DNA from: an uncultured Bacteroides sp.
GTDB taxonomy: Bacteria > Bacteroidota > Bacteroidia > Bacteroidales > Bacteroidaceae
Assembly (NCBI RefSeq): GCF_963677945.1
Contig: NZ_OY782578.1
Location: 744,001 to 808,000 of the forward strand
DNA length: 64,000 nt
Direction of reading: 5' to 3'
Under the pieces are notes generated by a model. That model did no database searches. It was not told the origin of the DNA and was given only the letters and a program-made list of their open reading frames with translations. This document shows, piece by piece, positions 27,872 to 37,051 of the stretch. The first letter of the stretch is position 1; each line of letters opens with the position of its first letter. Position numbers and translations under genes: made by a program.

Positions 27872-29215
27872 ATGAAATACGATGTTGCTATTATTGGAGG
27901 AGGTCCGGCTGGATATACAGCTGCCGAGCTTGCCGGAAAGGAGGGATTGAACGTAGTCCTTTTTGAAAAACAAAACCTAGGCGGCGTATGCCTGAACGAA
28001 GGTTGTATTCCTACCAAAACATTACTGTATTCGGCCAAAGTTTACGATTATGCCCGTCATGCCTCAAAGTATGGCGTAACTGTTCCTGAATCTTCTTTCG
28101 ACTTGAGCAAGATTATTGCCCGGAAGTCTAAAGTGGTGCGTAAGCTGGTGCTTGGAGTAAAATCAAAATTGACAACCAATAATGTTACAATTATAACAGG
28201 TGAAGCAAAAGTAATTAATAAAAGTACGGTTCAATGCAACGACGAGACTTACGAATGCAGTAATCTGATTCTCTGCACTGGTTCAGAAACATTTATTCCT
28301 CCTATTCCCGGAGTAGATCAGATAAACTTCTGGACTCACCGGGATGCTTTGGATAACAAAGAACTTTCTTCATCTTTAGCTATCGTGGGTGGTGGTGTAA
28401 TAGGAATGGAATTTGCCTCTTTTTTCAATAGTCTGGGAGTAGAAGTTACCGTTATTGAAATGCTTGATGAGATTCTGGGTGGAATGGATAAAGAACTTTC
28501 TGCTTTACTACGGGCTGACTATGCAAAGAAAGGAATTAAGTTCCTTATTGGTACAAAAGTGCTGGCATTTGAGAATGCAGGGAATGGGGCAACTGTTATA
28601 TTTGAAAATCAGGAAGGCAAAGGAAGTATTACAGCCGAAAAGATTTTAATGAGTGTGGGACGCCGACCTGTTACTGAAGGCTTTGGTTTGGATAATCTTT
28701 CCCTCGAAAGAACTGAACGCAGATGCATTAAAGTTGACGAATACATGCAATCTTCTGTAGAAAGTGTTTATGTTTGCGGTGATTTAACAGGATTTTCTCT
28801 TCTTGCTCACACAGCCGTTCGGGAAGCAGAGGTTGCTGTTCATCATATTCTTGGGAAACAAGATAAAATGAGTTATTGTGCAATTCCCGGTGTGGTTTAT
28901 ACTAATCCGGAAATAGCAGGAGTGGGACAAACAGAAGAGAGTTTGCAATCGGCAGGTATTGCATATAAATCTATTAAACTCCCAATGGCATTCTCCGGTA
29001 GATTCGTTGCCGAAAATGAAGGAGTAAACGGAATGTGCAAAATGCTGATTGGTGAAGACGACACTGTTCTTGGTGTTCATGTTTATGGCAATCCTGCATC
29101 TGAGATTATAACTCTAGCAGTGATGGCTGTTGAATTGGGATTAAAAACGGAGGAATGGAAACGTTTTGTTTTTCCACATCCTACTGTTGGCGAAATATTT
29201 AAGGAGGCTTTATAA
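27872..29215 (+). CDS. lpdA: Dihydrolipoyl dehydrogenase (E3)
   Basis: This 447-residue FAD disulfide oxidoreductase reoxidises lipoamide in 2-oxoacid dehydrogenase or glycine cleavage complexes. It has the FAD motif GGGPAGYTAAE, the redox pair in GGVCLNEGCIPTK, the NAD-binding GGGVIGMEFASFF and YVCGDLTG. The C-terminal dimer interface ends with the catalytic HPTVGE. No E1/E2 or gcv genes are adjacent; dacB follows with a 1-nt overlap (TAATG). The related mercuric or soluble transhydrogenase families are less likely given the HPT ending. Confidence 0.92.
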   Translation: MKYDVAIIGGGPAGYTAAELAGKEGLNVVLFEKQNLGGVCLNEGCIPTKTLLYSAKVYDYARHASKYGVTVPESSFDLSKIIARKSKVVRKLVLGVKSKLTTNNVTIITGEAKVINKSTVQCNDETYECSNLILCTGSETFIPPIPGVDQINFWTHRDALDNKELSSSLAIVGGGVIGMEFASFFNSLGVEVTVIEMLDEILGGMDKELSALLRADYAKKGIKFLIGTKVLAFENAGNGATVIFENQEGKGSITAEKILMSVGRRPVTEGFGLDNLSLERTERRCIKVDEYMQSSVESVYVCGDLTGFSLLAHTAVREAEVAVHHILGKQDKMSYCAIPGVVYTNPEIAGVGQTEESLQSAGIAYKSIKLPMAFSGRFVAENEGVNGMCKMLIGEDDTVLGVHVYGNPASEIITLAVMAVELGLKTEEWKRFVFPHPTVGEIFKEAL

Positions 29216-30615
29216 TGAAACGTACTTTTTCCATATTGTTTTTTGTGTTCTTTTGTCAGATACTAGTCTTTGCACAGCCTGAGCTGAAGGCAAAACTCGA
29301 TAAACTTTTGGAAGAAGATTTCTTAAAAACGTCTGAAGTCGGTATTTCTGTTTACGATCTTACAGATGGCAAGTCTCTTTATACTTATCAGGAAAATAAA
29401 CTTTATCGTCCGGCTTCCATTCAAAAACTGATTACGGCAATAACCGGACTTTCAGTTCTTGGTCCGGACCATTTCTTTTCTACAACGTTTTACCATACCG
29501 GTGAAATAAGAAATGGAGTTTTAAATGGAGACCTTTATCTGGTAGGCGGACTCGATTCTGAGTTTATTGATCCCAGTATGAACGGATTGATAAGAATGCT
29601 TAGTCAGTCGGGTATAAAGAGTATAACCGGTAAGTTTATTGCAGATGTTTCAATAACCGACTCTCTATACTGGGGTGCAGGCTGGTCGTGGGATGATGCA
29701 CTCTATTCTTTTCAACCGGAAATATCTCCGTTAATGCTTCAGAAAGGATATGTTGATATCTATACTAAACCGGGGAAAAAAGGTGAACCTGCAGAGTTAG
29801 TTTGCACTCCGGTTTCCTCATATTATACAATTAAAAACCAAACGGTAAGCAATAATCCGGAGAAAGAATCTCTGGATGCTTCCCGCCGTTGGATGGAGAA
29901 GGAGAATAATATTCTGGTTACGGGAAATGTACAGTCGGCCAAACGTTTACGAATAACTGTATCTAATTCTGCCAATTTTTTTATGCATACCTTTATGGAA
30001 AGAGCAAAGGAGAAGGGAATTCAACTTCCCGCTTATGTATATGGTGAACTTCCTAAGGATTCATCAGTGGTATTCTTTGCCCGACTTTCTCATCCCTTTA
30101 GTCTGGTGCTTCAGCGTGCCATGAAGAACAGCGATAACCTTTCTGCCGAAGCTATTCTTTATAACACTGCAGCGAAGGAATCAGGTAAAAAGCATCTGAG
30201 TCGCGAAGATGGAGTGAAAGTAATTCAAAGAGTTATTTCAGAACTAGGGCTCAACCCCAAGGATTATAATCTGGTTGATGGCTGTGGAGTTTCTTTATAT
30301 AATTATGTTTCTCCTGAGCTTTTGGTTGCTTATCTGAAATATGCCTATTCACAGAAGTCAATTTTTGATGAATTATACCCTGCTCTCCCAATTGCCGGAG
30401 TAGATGGCACACTCGGCGGACGAATGAAAGAAGGCAAAGCATATAAAAATGTGCATGCTAAAACCGGATCGGTAACCGGTGTAAGTTCATTGGCCGGTTA
30501 CACCACAGCATCCAACGGCCATATAATTGCTTTCTCTATTATTAATCAGAATGTTATGGTAACTGCAAAAGCAAGATCATTTCAGGATAAAGTCTGTGAA
30601 TTGCTTTGTGAATAG
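29215..30615 (+). CDS. dacB: D-alanyl-D-alanine carboxypeptidase/endopeptidase (PBP4, DacB)
   Basis: This 466-residue exported penicillin-binding protein trims or cuts peptidoglycan cross-links in the periplasm. A signal peptide ends near VFAQ. The serine-protease-like motifs of class C PBPs are present: SIQK (Ser68, Lys71), SDN (Ser306, Asn308) and KTG (416-418). The long stretch between the first two motifs is the inserted domain typical of PBP4. Its start overlaps the lpd stop. No hairpin follows directly. Confidence 0.95.
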   Translation: MKRTFSILFFVFFCQILVFAQPELKAKLDKLLEEDFLKTSEVGISVYDLTDGKSLYTYQENKLYRPASIQKLITAITGLSVLGPDHFFSTTFYHTGEIRNGVLNGDLYLVGGLDSEFIDPSMNGLIRMLSQSGIKSITGKFIADVSITDSLYWGAGWSWDDALYSFQPEISPLMLQKGYVDIYTKPGKKGEPAELVCTPVSSYYTIKNQTVSNNPEKESLDASRRWMEKENNILVTGNVQSAKRLRITVSNSANFFMHTFMERAKEKGIQLPAYVYGELPKDSSVVFFARLSHPFSLVLQRAMKNSDNLSAEAILYNTAAKESGKKHLSREDGVKVIQRVISELGLNPKDYNLVDGCGVSLYNYVSPELLVAYLKYAYSQKSIFDELYPALPIAGVDGTLGGRMKEGKAYKNVHAKTGSVTGVSSLAGYTTASNGHIIAFSIINQNVMVTAKARSFQDKVCELLCE

Positions 30616-30906
30616 AAAAAATTGCCATGCCTTTTATATGTACTCTATTCTTGATTAGAGTTTTAATGTTTTACATAATTAATATATTGTCCTAAATGAT
30701 TGTATATTAAGTGAATGCCTTTAATATATTAACTGTATAAATAGCTTTTTCCACTTTTTGAGAGCTTTTTATTGGTTTAATTTGTAATATTATATAAAAA
30801 TGCCAGAAATTTAGTTCTTTTTTATCCCCCCTATATAGTGCTTAAAATCAATCATGAAACACTTTTTTACTCGTTCTTTCTATTTTTCAGAGAAACTATA
30901 AAGCAA

Positions 30907-30980
30907 GTTTTCTGACAATCCGTTTTACTTTTTAAGCTAATTGGTTGATTATAAGCCGCGGGCTTTTTTATTTCACCTCC
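30907..30980 (-). repeat. 74-bp dispersed repeat, copy A
   Basis: Read on the minus strand this segment matches 58549-58622 without gaps over 74 bp, with about 60 identities. The last 54 bases (starting CGCGGCTTATAAT and ending GTCAGAAAAC) have only six differences. On the plus strand this copy contains a GC hairpin followed by six T, so it may be the end of a transcript. Confidence 0.85.
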
Positions 30981-31022
30981 TATATATACAGAAAAAAGAA
31001 GAATAATTCCGCGCAAATAAAA

Positions 31023-31045
31023 AGGGTACCTTTTTAGGGTACCCT
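31023..31045 (-). terminator. Terminator of the CoA-transferase gene
   Basis: On the minus strand GGGTACCC, a short A-rich loop and GGTACCC are followed by TTTTTATTTG, 24 nt after the stop codon. Confidence 0.75.
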
Positions 31046-31068
31046 CATAAATATAAATCGTTTAAATA

Positions 31069-32571
31069 CTATTCGTAATCAGCCCAGTTTACAGCTTTCA
31101 TATCTCCCTTCTTTGCCAATGCAACGTGGAATGCAAGAGCAGCATCAATACGGTGAGGAGTATGTCCCTTATGTCCTTCTCCGGCAAATTTAAGATAATC
31201 CCAAAGAAGTTGTTTGTAATCAGGATGAACGCAGTTTTCAATGATTGCCTCTGCTTTTTGAATAGGGCTCTTACCTCTCAGGTCGGCTACTCCTAATTCA
31301 GTGATAATAATGTTAACAGAGTGTTCGCTGTGGTCACAATGAGATACCATTGGAACAATAGCACTGATGTTTCCACCTTTGGCAACAGATGGACAAGTAA
31401 AGATAGACATGTAAGCATTACGGGTAAAGTCTCCAGAACCACCAATACCATTCATCATCTTTGTTCCGCCAATATGAGTTGAGTTAACGTTTCCATAAAT
31501 ATCTACTTCAATAGCAGTGTTTATACTGATAACTCCCAGACGGCGTATAATTTCCGGATTATTGGAAATCTCAGCTGGACGCATAACTATTTTATCCTTG
31601 AAGAAATCGATATTATTATAAATGGTTTGCAAGCATTCATCTGTTAATGTTAATGAGCAGCAACTTCCGAATTTAATTCTTCCTTGCAACATTAAGTCGA
31701 TAACAGAATCCTGAATAACTTCAGTGTACATCTCGAATGCAGGTACATCCATATCTTTTCCCAATGCTCCTAAAACAGCATTAGCTACATTACCTACACC
31801 CGATTGAAGTGGAAGGAAAGTAGAAGGAATACGTCCGGCTTTTAGTTCTTTTGCCAGGAAAGCTGCGACGTTATTTCCAATTTGAGTAGTTATTTCATCG
31901 GCAGGATCAAAACCACGTGCTTCATCAGGAACATTAGTTTTAACAATACCAACGATTTTTGAAGGATCAACTTGCACATAAGGAAGACCGATGCGGGTTG
32001 ATGGAGTATATACAGCCAATTCTTTTCTGTAAGGAGGATCCAAAGGCTCATACATATCGTGCATACCTATCAGTCCTTTGCTATGATGGCTGTTTAGTTC
32101 AATAAGAATTTTATCGGCTAAGCGGCAATATGTAGGAACATTTCCACCGGCAGTAGTCAGATATATTTTTCCATCTTCGGTTACTTCACAAGCTTCAATA
32201 ATAGCTACATTTACTTTTCCCATGAAGCCGTAACGAACCTGTTGTGCCATTTCTGAAAGATGAAGATCCTGATAATCTATCTCTCCAATATTAATGGCGT
32301 TTCTCATAGATTTGTTTGTTTGGTATGGAGCACGGAACTTTATTGCTTTGGCTCTGGTAAGTGCACCATCAAGAGAATCTCCTGAAGATGCTCCTGTAAG
32401 TACTCCAATACTGAAAGGATTTCCTTTTTCATGCTCGGCTATCGCTCTTTCTGCAATAGCAGCTGGTATAGCTTTTGGTGCACCTGCAGGTGTAAATCCA
32501 CTGAATCCAACGTTATCTCCATCTTTAACGAAGCTGGCAGCTTCTTCTGCGGTAATAAACTTTAATGACAT
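31069..32571 (-). CDS. Acetyl-CoA hydrolase/transferase family protein (succinate/acetate CoA-transferase type)
   Basis: This 500-residue protein has both halves of the acetyl-CoA hydrolase/transferase fold. The N-terminal half includes GDNVGFSGFTPAGAPKAIP. The C-terminal half includes the catalytic-glutamate region AFEMYTEVIQDSV and a GGSGDFTRNAYMSI loop that contacts CoA. In Bacteroidetes such enzymes swap CoA between acetate, succinate and propionate in fermentation. The exact pair of acids cannot be told. The small anchored protein at 32612-33037 lies 40 nt upstream on the same strand, so they may share its promoter. Confidence 0.9.
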   Translation of the reverse strand: MSLKFITAEEAASFVKDGDNVGFSGFTPAGAPKAIPAAIAERAIAEHEKGNPFSIGVLTGASSGDSLDGALTRAKAIKFRAPYQTNKSMRNAINIGEIDYQDLHLSEMAQQVRYGFMGKVNVAIIEACEVTEDGKIYLTTAGGNVPTYCRLADKILIELNSHHSKGLIGMHDMYEPLDPPYRKELAVYTPSTRIGLPYVQVDPSKIVGIVKTNVPDEARGFDPADEITTQIGNNVAAFLAKELKAGRIPSTFLPLQSGVGNVANAVLGALGKDMDVPAFEMYTEVIQDSVIDLMLQGRIKFGSCCSLTLTDECLQTIYNNIDFFKDKIVMRPAEISNNPEIIRRLGVISINTAIEVDIYGNVNSTHIGGTKMMNGIGGSGDFTRNAYMSIFTCPSVAKGGNISAIVPMVSHCDHSEHSVNIIITELGVADLRGKSPIQKAEAIIENCVHPDYKQLLWDYLKFAGEGHKGHTPHRIDAALAFHVALAKKGDMKAVNWADYE

Positions 32572-32611
32572 AATTTCAATAGTATAATTTCAAGTTAGAT
32601 AAATTCTTTTG

Positions 32612-33037
32612 CTAGTATTTTCTTTGAATTATTTCTGAATAGATAATAGCCCGGCGTACATCCTCTACTGTATCAAGTTGAATGTCGGGAGTATTTTCAA
32701 ATATTTCATTCTTTAGAGAAATATCTTCTTTTTCTTTATGGTCGGCAGTTGTGACTTGTTTTTTTGCAGTTGAAAGTTCCGCATTTTTCGGAGACGGATG
32801 AATAGATACATTTACAGGCTCCTGCTTTAGCGGACTAACCTTAGTCTCATCAGCTTCAAACCATTTTTCCCAGTTTTCTAAAATAGTATTTCCTTTTTTA
32901 TTCTCCGGTTCTGAAGGAACTACTGTAGGTTTCTTATTATTTTTATCATTATCTGCCTTCTCCTGTGTACGGATTTTGCTTACTATTGCTGCAATAACTG
33001 CAACAACAACAATTATGTATTGAAGATAATCATCCAT
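32612..33037 (-). CDS. Small membrane-anchored protein of unknown function
   Basis: This 141-residue protein has one hydrophobic N-terminal helix (about residues 6-20: LQYIIVVVAVIAAIVSKI). A long charged, probably disordered, lysine- and glutamate-rich region follows, with a short conserved-looking helix at the end (DTVEDVRRAIIYSEIIQRKY). I do not recognise a family. It precedes the CoA-transferase gene by 40 nt and has a good -7 box. Confidence 0.65.
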   Translation of the reverse strand: MDDYLQYIIVVVAVIAAIVSKIRTQEKADNDKNNKKPTVVPSEPENKKGNTILENWEKWFEADETKVSPLKQEPVNVSIHPSPKNAELSTAKKQVTTADHKEKEDISLKNEIFENTPDIQLDTVEDVRRAIIYSEIIQRKY

Positions 33038-33059
33038 GATTATATTTAAATTTAGTTTT

Positions 33060-33067
33060 CAAAGATA
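33060..33067 (-). promoter_or_regulatory. -7 box for the anchored protein/CoA-transferase genes
   Basis: TATCTTTG on the minus strand, 22 nt upstream of the ATG at 33037. Confidence 0.5.
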
Positions 33068-33318
33068 TGAATTTAAATTGATAGTATTACAGAAATCGTT
33101 CTAAAAAACAGTCTTTTTAAGAGTTCCGTTTCTTTGTGTTTGTTACAATATTAACTAATTAATAATTTGGTAGTTAATTGTTATGTTAACTAATTTTCCC
33201 CACTAATATCCAGAATATGGAGATGAGGATTTTTTATAATTCTTTTTAAGAATTCCTTATAAATGTAAGTTTATGCATTTTTTTTAAGTGCCGCACTACG
33301 TAATTGGCTAAGAAGACG

Positions 33319-33326
33319 TATCTTTG
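33319..33326 (+). promoter_or_regulatory. -7 box for miaB
   Basis: TATCTTTG then CG, 25 nt before the ATG at 33352. It decides against an in-frame TTG start at 33304, which would lie upstream of this promoter. Confidence 0.55.
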
Positions 33327-33351
33327 CGTCCAAATTTTAAATTGTAAGATT

Positions 33352-34719
33352 ATGAATGAAGTAACAGGAGCAGACTTTAAATCTGCAACTGATTTTGAGA
33401 ACAAAAAATTGTTTATCGAAACTTATGGCTGCCAGATGAATGTGGCAGATAGCGAGGTAATTGCGTCAGTAATGAAGATGGCAGGGTACAATGCGTGTGA
33501 AACCCTGGAAGAAGCAGATGCTGTTTTTATGAATACTTGTTCGATTCGTGATAACGCTGAACAAAAGATTCTGAATCGTCTGGAATTCTTTTATTCATTA
33601 AAGAAGAAAAAGAAACATCTTATTGTTGGTGTATTAGGCTGTATGGCAGAAAGAGTAAAAGATGATTTGATAGAAAATCATCATGTTGATCTTGTTGTTG
33701 GTCCGGATGCCTATTTAACTTTACCCGAACTTATCGCTTCTGTTGAAACAGGTGAAAAAGCAATGAATGTAGAACTTTCTACTACTGAAACTTACCGCGA
33801 TGTAATTCCTTCACGTATTTGTGGTAATCATATTTCAGGATTTGTTTCGATTATGCGTGGTTGCAATAATTTCTGCACTTATTGTATTGTTCCTTATACC
33901 CGTGGACGTGAGCGTAGCAGGGATGTGGAAAGTATCCTTAACGAGGTGCGCGATTTAGCAGCAAAAGGTTATAAAGAAGTTACATTACTGGGACAGAATG
34001 TAAATTCATATTGTTTTGAAAAAGCTGGCGAAACCATTACTTTTCCTATGCTACTTCGTACTGTGGCTGAAGCTGTTCCAAATATACGAGTACGTTTCAC
34101 AACTTCTCATCCAAAGGATATGAGTGATGAAACTTTGGAAGTAATTGCTCAGGTGCCAAATGTATGTAAACACATTCATTTACCAGTACAAAGTGGAAGC
34201 TCAAGAATTTTGAAGCTCATGAACCGGAAGTATAATCGTGAGTGGTATCTGGAAAGAGTCGCTGCAATAAAGAGAATTATCCCTGATTGTGGATTGTCTA
34301 CCGATATATTCTCTGGTTTCCATTCTGAAACAGAAGAAGACCATCAGGAGTCTCTTTCTTTAATGAAAGAATGTGCTTATGATTCTGCTTTCATGTTTAA
34401 ATATTCAGAACGACCAGGAACTTATGCTTCTAAAAATTTGGAAGACAATGTGCCTGAAGAAGTAAAGGTGGCCAGATTGAATGAGATTATAGAATTACAG
34501 AATAAACTATCAGCTGAAAGTAATAAGCGCTGTATTGGCAAAACTTATGAAGTTTTGGTAGAAGGTGTTTCTAAACGTTCTCGCGAACAGCTTGTAGGTA
34601 GAACAGAACAGAATCGTGTGGTTGTATTTGACAGAGGAAATCACAGAATTGGTGATTTTGTTAAGGTTACAATCAATGAAGCAAGCTCTGCTACACTTAA
34701 AGGTGTACTGGCTGAATAA
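33352..34719 (+). CDS. miaB: tRNA-2-methylthio-N6-dimethylallyladenosine synthase
   Basis: The chosen ATG gives 455 residues. This methylthiotransferase adds the 2-methylthio group to A37 of tRNAs reading UNN codons. The N-terminal UPF0004 domain carries three cluster cysteines (ETYGCQMNVADSE, NTCSIRDNAEQK, GVLGCMAERVK). The radical SAM core has C-x3-C-x2-C in RGCNNFCTYCIVPYTRGRERSR. The C-terminal TRAM domain (about 385-455) binds tRNA. All domains are complete. A good hairpin terminator follows. Confidence 0.96.
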   Translation: MNEVTGADFKSATDFENKKLFIETYGCQMNVADSEVIASVMKMAGYNACETLEEADAVFMNTCSIRDNAEQKILNRLEFFYSLKKKKKHLIVGVLGCMAERVKDDLIENHHVDLVVGPDAYLTLPELIASVETGEKAMNVELSTTETYRDVIPSRICGNHISGFVSIMRGCNNFCTYCIVPYTRGRERSRDVESILNEVRDLAAKGYKEVTLLGQNVNSYCFEKAGETITFPMLLRTVAEAVPNIRVRFTTSHPKDMSDETLEVIAQVPNVCKHIHLPVQSGSSRILKLMNRKYNREWYLERVAAIKRIIPDCGLSTDIFSGFHSETEEDHQESLSLMKECAYDSAFMFKYSERPGTYASKNLEDNVPEEVKVARLNEIIELQNKLSAESNKRCIGKTYEVLVEGVSKRSREQLVGRTEQNRVVVFDRGNHRIGDFVKVTINEASSATLKGVLAE

Positions 34720-34749
34720 TTCTATTAACTAGAATAATAGCATAATATA

Positions 34750-34800
34750 AACCGGTAATCAATTGCTTATAAAAAAGCATTGATTGCCGGTTGTTTTTGT
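34750..34800 (+). terminator. miaB terminator
   Basis: AACCGGTAATCAATTGCTT pairs with AAGCATTGATTGCCGGTT, then GTTTTTG follows, 30 nt after the miaB stop. Confidence 0.8.
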
Positions 34801-34940
34801 TTACCCTAAAAATACTTTTTGAATATTAGTTGAGCTCTTACTTTGTTGCAGGAGAAAATTAAGGAATAGGGTAATGTTATTCAATTATTAATAAACGTGA
34901 GATTTCAAAGCTAATTCATTGTATTATTGGCAATAATTCA

Positions 34941-34948
34941 TAACTTTG
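34941..34948 (+). promoter_or_regulatory. -7 box for the cysE-led operon
   Basis: TAACTTTG followed by CG lies 27 nt before the ATG at 34976, at the head of six close-packed genes. Confidence 0.5.
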
Positions 34949-34975
34949 CGCAGTTATAAATAGTAGGGATTACTT

Positions 34976-35875
34976 ATGAGTCCAATGAATTTTACTCACA
35001 TTCTGACACAAGCTGTTGATGAGCTTTCGGAAAGCGAATCATATAAGGGATTGATGCATCAGCATAAAGACGGAGAGCCACTTCCTTCTGCTAAGATTCT
35101 TCAAGATATTATAGAGCTTTCGCGTGCGATTCTTTTTCCAGGTTATTTTGGAAACTCAACGGTGAATAGCCGCACTATCAATTATCATATCGGAGTAAAT
35201 ATTGAAAAGCTTTTTGGTTTGCTTACAAAGCAAATAATGGCAGGTTTATGTTTTGGCGCTTCAGAAGAATGTACAGAGGATACGGAAACTAAACAGGCAA
35301 AAGCTGCAGATTTGGCTGCTAAGCTTATTGGATTATTCCCTCAGTTACGCCGTACTTTGGCAACTGATGTAGAAGCTGCGTATAATGGAGACCCTGCTGC
35401 GCAAAGCTTTGGAGAAGTAATTTGTTGCTACCCTGCTATTAAAGCCATTACGAATTACAGAATCGCTCATGAATTGTTGAAACTTGGAGTTCCTTTAATT
35501 CCTCGTATCATTACAGAAATGGCTCATTCTGAAACTGGAATTGATATACATCCCGGAGCGCAGATCGGATCTTATTTTACTATAGACCACGGAACGGGTG
35601 TAGTAATTGGTGCAACCAGTATCATTGGCAATAATGTGAAACTCTATCAAGGTGTAACTCTTGGTGCTAAAAGCTTCCCACTCGATAAAGATGGTAATCC
35701 TATCAAAGGAATTCCACGTCATCCTATTCTTGAAGATGATGTTATTGTATACTCTAACGCTACTATTCTGGGACGTATAACTGTTGGAAAAGGAGCTACT
35801 GTTGGAGGTAATATATGGGTAACTGAAGATGTTCCGACGGGAGCAAGACTCGTACAAACAAAAGCAAAAAAATAA
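34976..35875 (+). CDS. cysE: Serine O-acetyltransferase
   Basis: This 299-residue enzyme acetylates serine with acetyl-CoA, the first step of cysteine synthesis. The N-terminal half is helical. The C-terminal half is a left-handed beta-helix of hexapeptide repeats beginning with the catalytic region TGIDIHPGAQIGSYFTIDHGTG and continuing GVVIGATSIIGNNVKLYQGVTLGAKS. The His and Asp of DIHPGA and DHGTG are the expected active-site residues. It belongs to the longer CysE type with an extended helical domain. It heads a run of six genes with gaps of 2-16 nt. Confidence 0.94.
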   Translation: MSPMNFTHILTQAVDELSESESYKGLMHQHKDGEPLPSAKILQDIIELSRAILFPGYFGNSTVNSRTINYHIGVNIEKLFGLLTKQIMAGLCFGASEECTEDTETKQAKAADLAAKLIGLFPQLRRTLATDVEAAYNGDPAAQSFGEVICCYPAIKAITNYRIAHELLKLGVPLIPRIITEMAHSETGIDIHPGAQIGSYFTIDHGTGVVIGATSIIGNNVKLYQGVTLGAKSFPLDKDGNPIKGIPRHPILEDDVIVYSNATILGRITVGKGATVGGNIWVTEDVPTGARLVQTKAKK

Positions 35876-35891
35876 ATTTTAAAAATAATAT

Positions 35892-37049
35892 ATGCAATTT
35901 GAACTTATAGCAAAAACTTTCCAGGGTTTGGAAGAGGTCTTAGCTGAAGAATTAACTAATTTAGGAGCAAATGATGTACAGATTGGTAGACGTATGGTCT
36001 CCTTCTCTGGTGATAAAGAAATGATGTATCGTGCAAACTTTTGTTTGCGTACAGCGATTCGTATTTTGAAACCTATCAAAACTTTTAATGCGAAAGATGC
36101 CGATGAGGTATACAATCAGATTAAAAAGATAAATTGGGAAGACTATCTTGATGCAGATAAAACTTTTGCTGTAGATGCTGTTGTTTTTAGCGAAGAGTTT
36201 CGTCATTCAAAGTTTGTGGCGTACAAAGTAAAAGATGCTATTGTTGACTATTTCAAAGATTTAAATGGCAAACGTCCTTCTGTACGTATCAATAAGCCTG
36301 ATGTTCTTTTGAATATTCATATTGCACAAAATAAATGTACTCTTTCGTTAGACTCTTCTGGTGAATCTCTTCATCGTAGAGGTTATCGTCAGGAAGCTGT
36401 TGAAGCTCCTTTAAACGAAGTGCTTGCAGCGGGAATGATTTTGATGACAGGCTGGCATGGACAATGTGATTTAATTGACCCAATGTGTGGATCAGGAACT
36501 ATTCCTATTGAAGCTGCACTTATTGCCCGCAATATTGCACCGGGTGTTTTCCGTAAAGAGTTTGCATTCGAAAGATGGAAAGACTTTGATCAGGAAATGT
36601 TTGATAATATCTATAATGATGATTCTCAGGAACGTGAGTTCGATCATAAAGTATTTGGTTACGACAACAGTCCTCAAGCTCACGAGATTGCAATCAACAA
36701 TGTAAAGGCTGCAGGTTTATCTAAGGAAATTATCTTAAAATTACAACCTTTCCAACAATTTGAACAACCAAAGGAAAAATCAGTTATAGTTATGAATCCT
36801 CCTTATGGTGAACGTATCTCTACTCGTGATTTATTGGGATTGTATCAAATGATTGGTGAGCGCTTGAAACATGCCTTTACAGATCAGGATGCATGGATTT
36901 TAAGTTATCGTGAAGAATGTTTTGATCAGATTGGATTGAAGCCATCTCGCAAGATTCCACTTTTCAATGGAGCTTTAGAATGTGAATTCCGTAAATACCA
37001 GATATTTGGAGGAAAATATAAAGATTTCAAGAAAGAAAAAGCATATTAA
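35892..37049 (+). CDS. THUMP-domain RNA methyltransferase (RlmL/TrmN-like)
   Basis: This 385-residue protein has an N-terminal ferredoxin-like/THUMP region (about 1-160, starting ELIAKTFQGLEEVLAEEL) that binds RNA. A Rossmann methyltransferase follows, with the SAM site DPMCGSGTIPIEAALIARNIAPG and the catalytic NPPYGER, which marks N2-guanine or N6-adenine methylation. Bacteroidetes have this form in place of the larger fused RlmKL. The likely target is 23S rRNA guanine, but tRNA is possible. It sits 16 nt after cysE. Confidence 0.9.
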   Translation: MQFELIAKTFQGLEEVLAEELTNLGANDVQIGRRMVSFSGDKEMMYRANFCLRTAIRILKPIKTFNAKDADEVYNQIKKINWEDYLDADKTFAVDAVVFSEEFRHSKFVAYKVKDAIVDYFKDLNGKRPSVRINKPDVLLNIHIAQNKCTLSLDSSGESLHRRGYRQEAVEAPLNEVLAAGMILMTGWHGQCDLIDPMCGSGTIPIEAALIARNIAPGVFRKEFAFERWKDFDQEMFDNIYNDDSQEREFDHKVFGYDNSPQAHEIAINNVKAAGLSKEIILKLQPFQQFEQPKEKSVIVMNPPYGERISTRDLLGLYQMIGERLKHAFTDQDAWILSYREECFDQIGLKPSRKIPLFNGALECEFRKYQIFGGKYKDFKKEKAY

Positions 37050-37051
37050 AG

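Larger units (their letters stand above)
30616..31068. other. Intergenic region between convergent dacB and CoA-transferase genes
   Basis: This 453-bp spacer has no credible gene. It holds the 74-bp dispersed repeat (30907-30980) and the CoA-transferase terminator (31023-31045). Within the repeat, AAGCC-GCG-GGCTT followed by T6 (about 30953-30970) looks like a plus-strand terminator. Confidence 0.65.
33038..33351. other. Divergent intergenic region upstream of miaB
   Basis: This 314-bp AT-rich gap holds the two divergent -7 boxes (33060-33067 minus, 33319-33326 plus). I see nothing else that can be supported. Confidence 0.6.
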
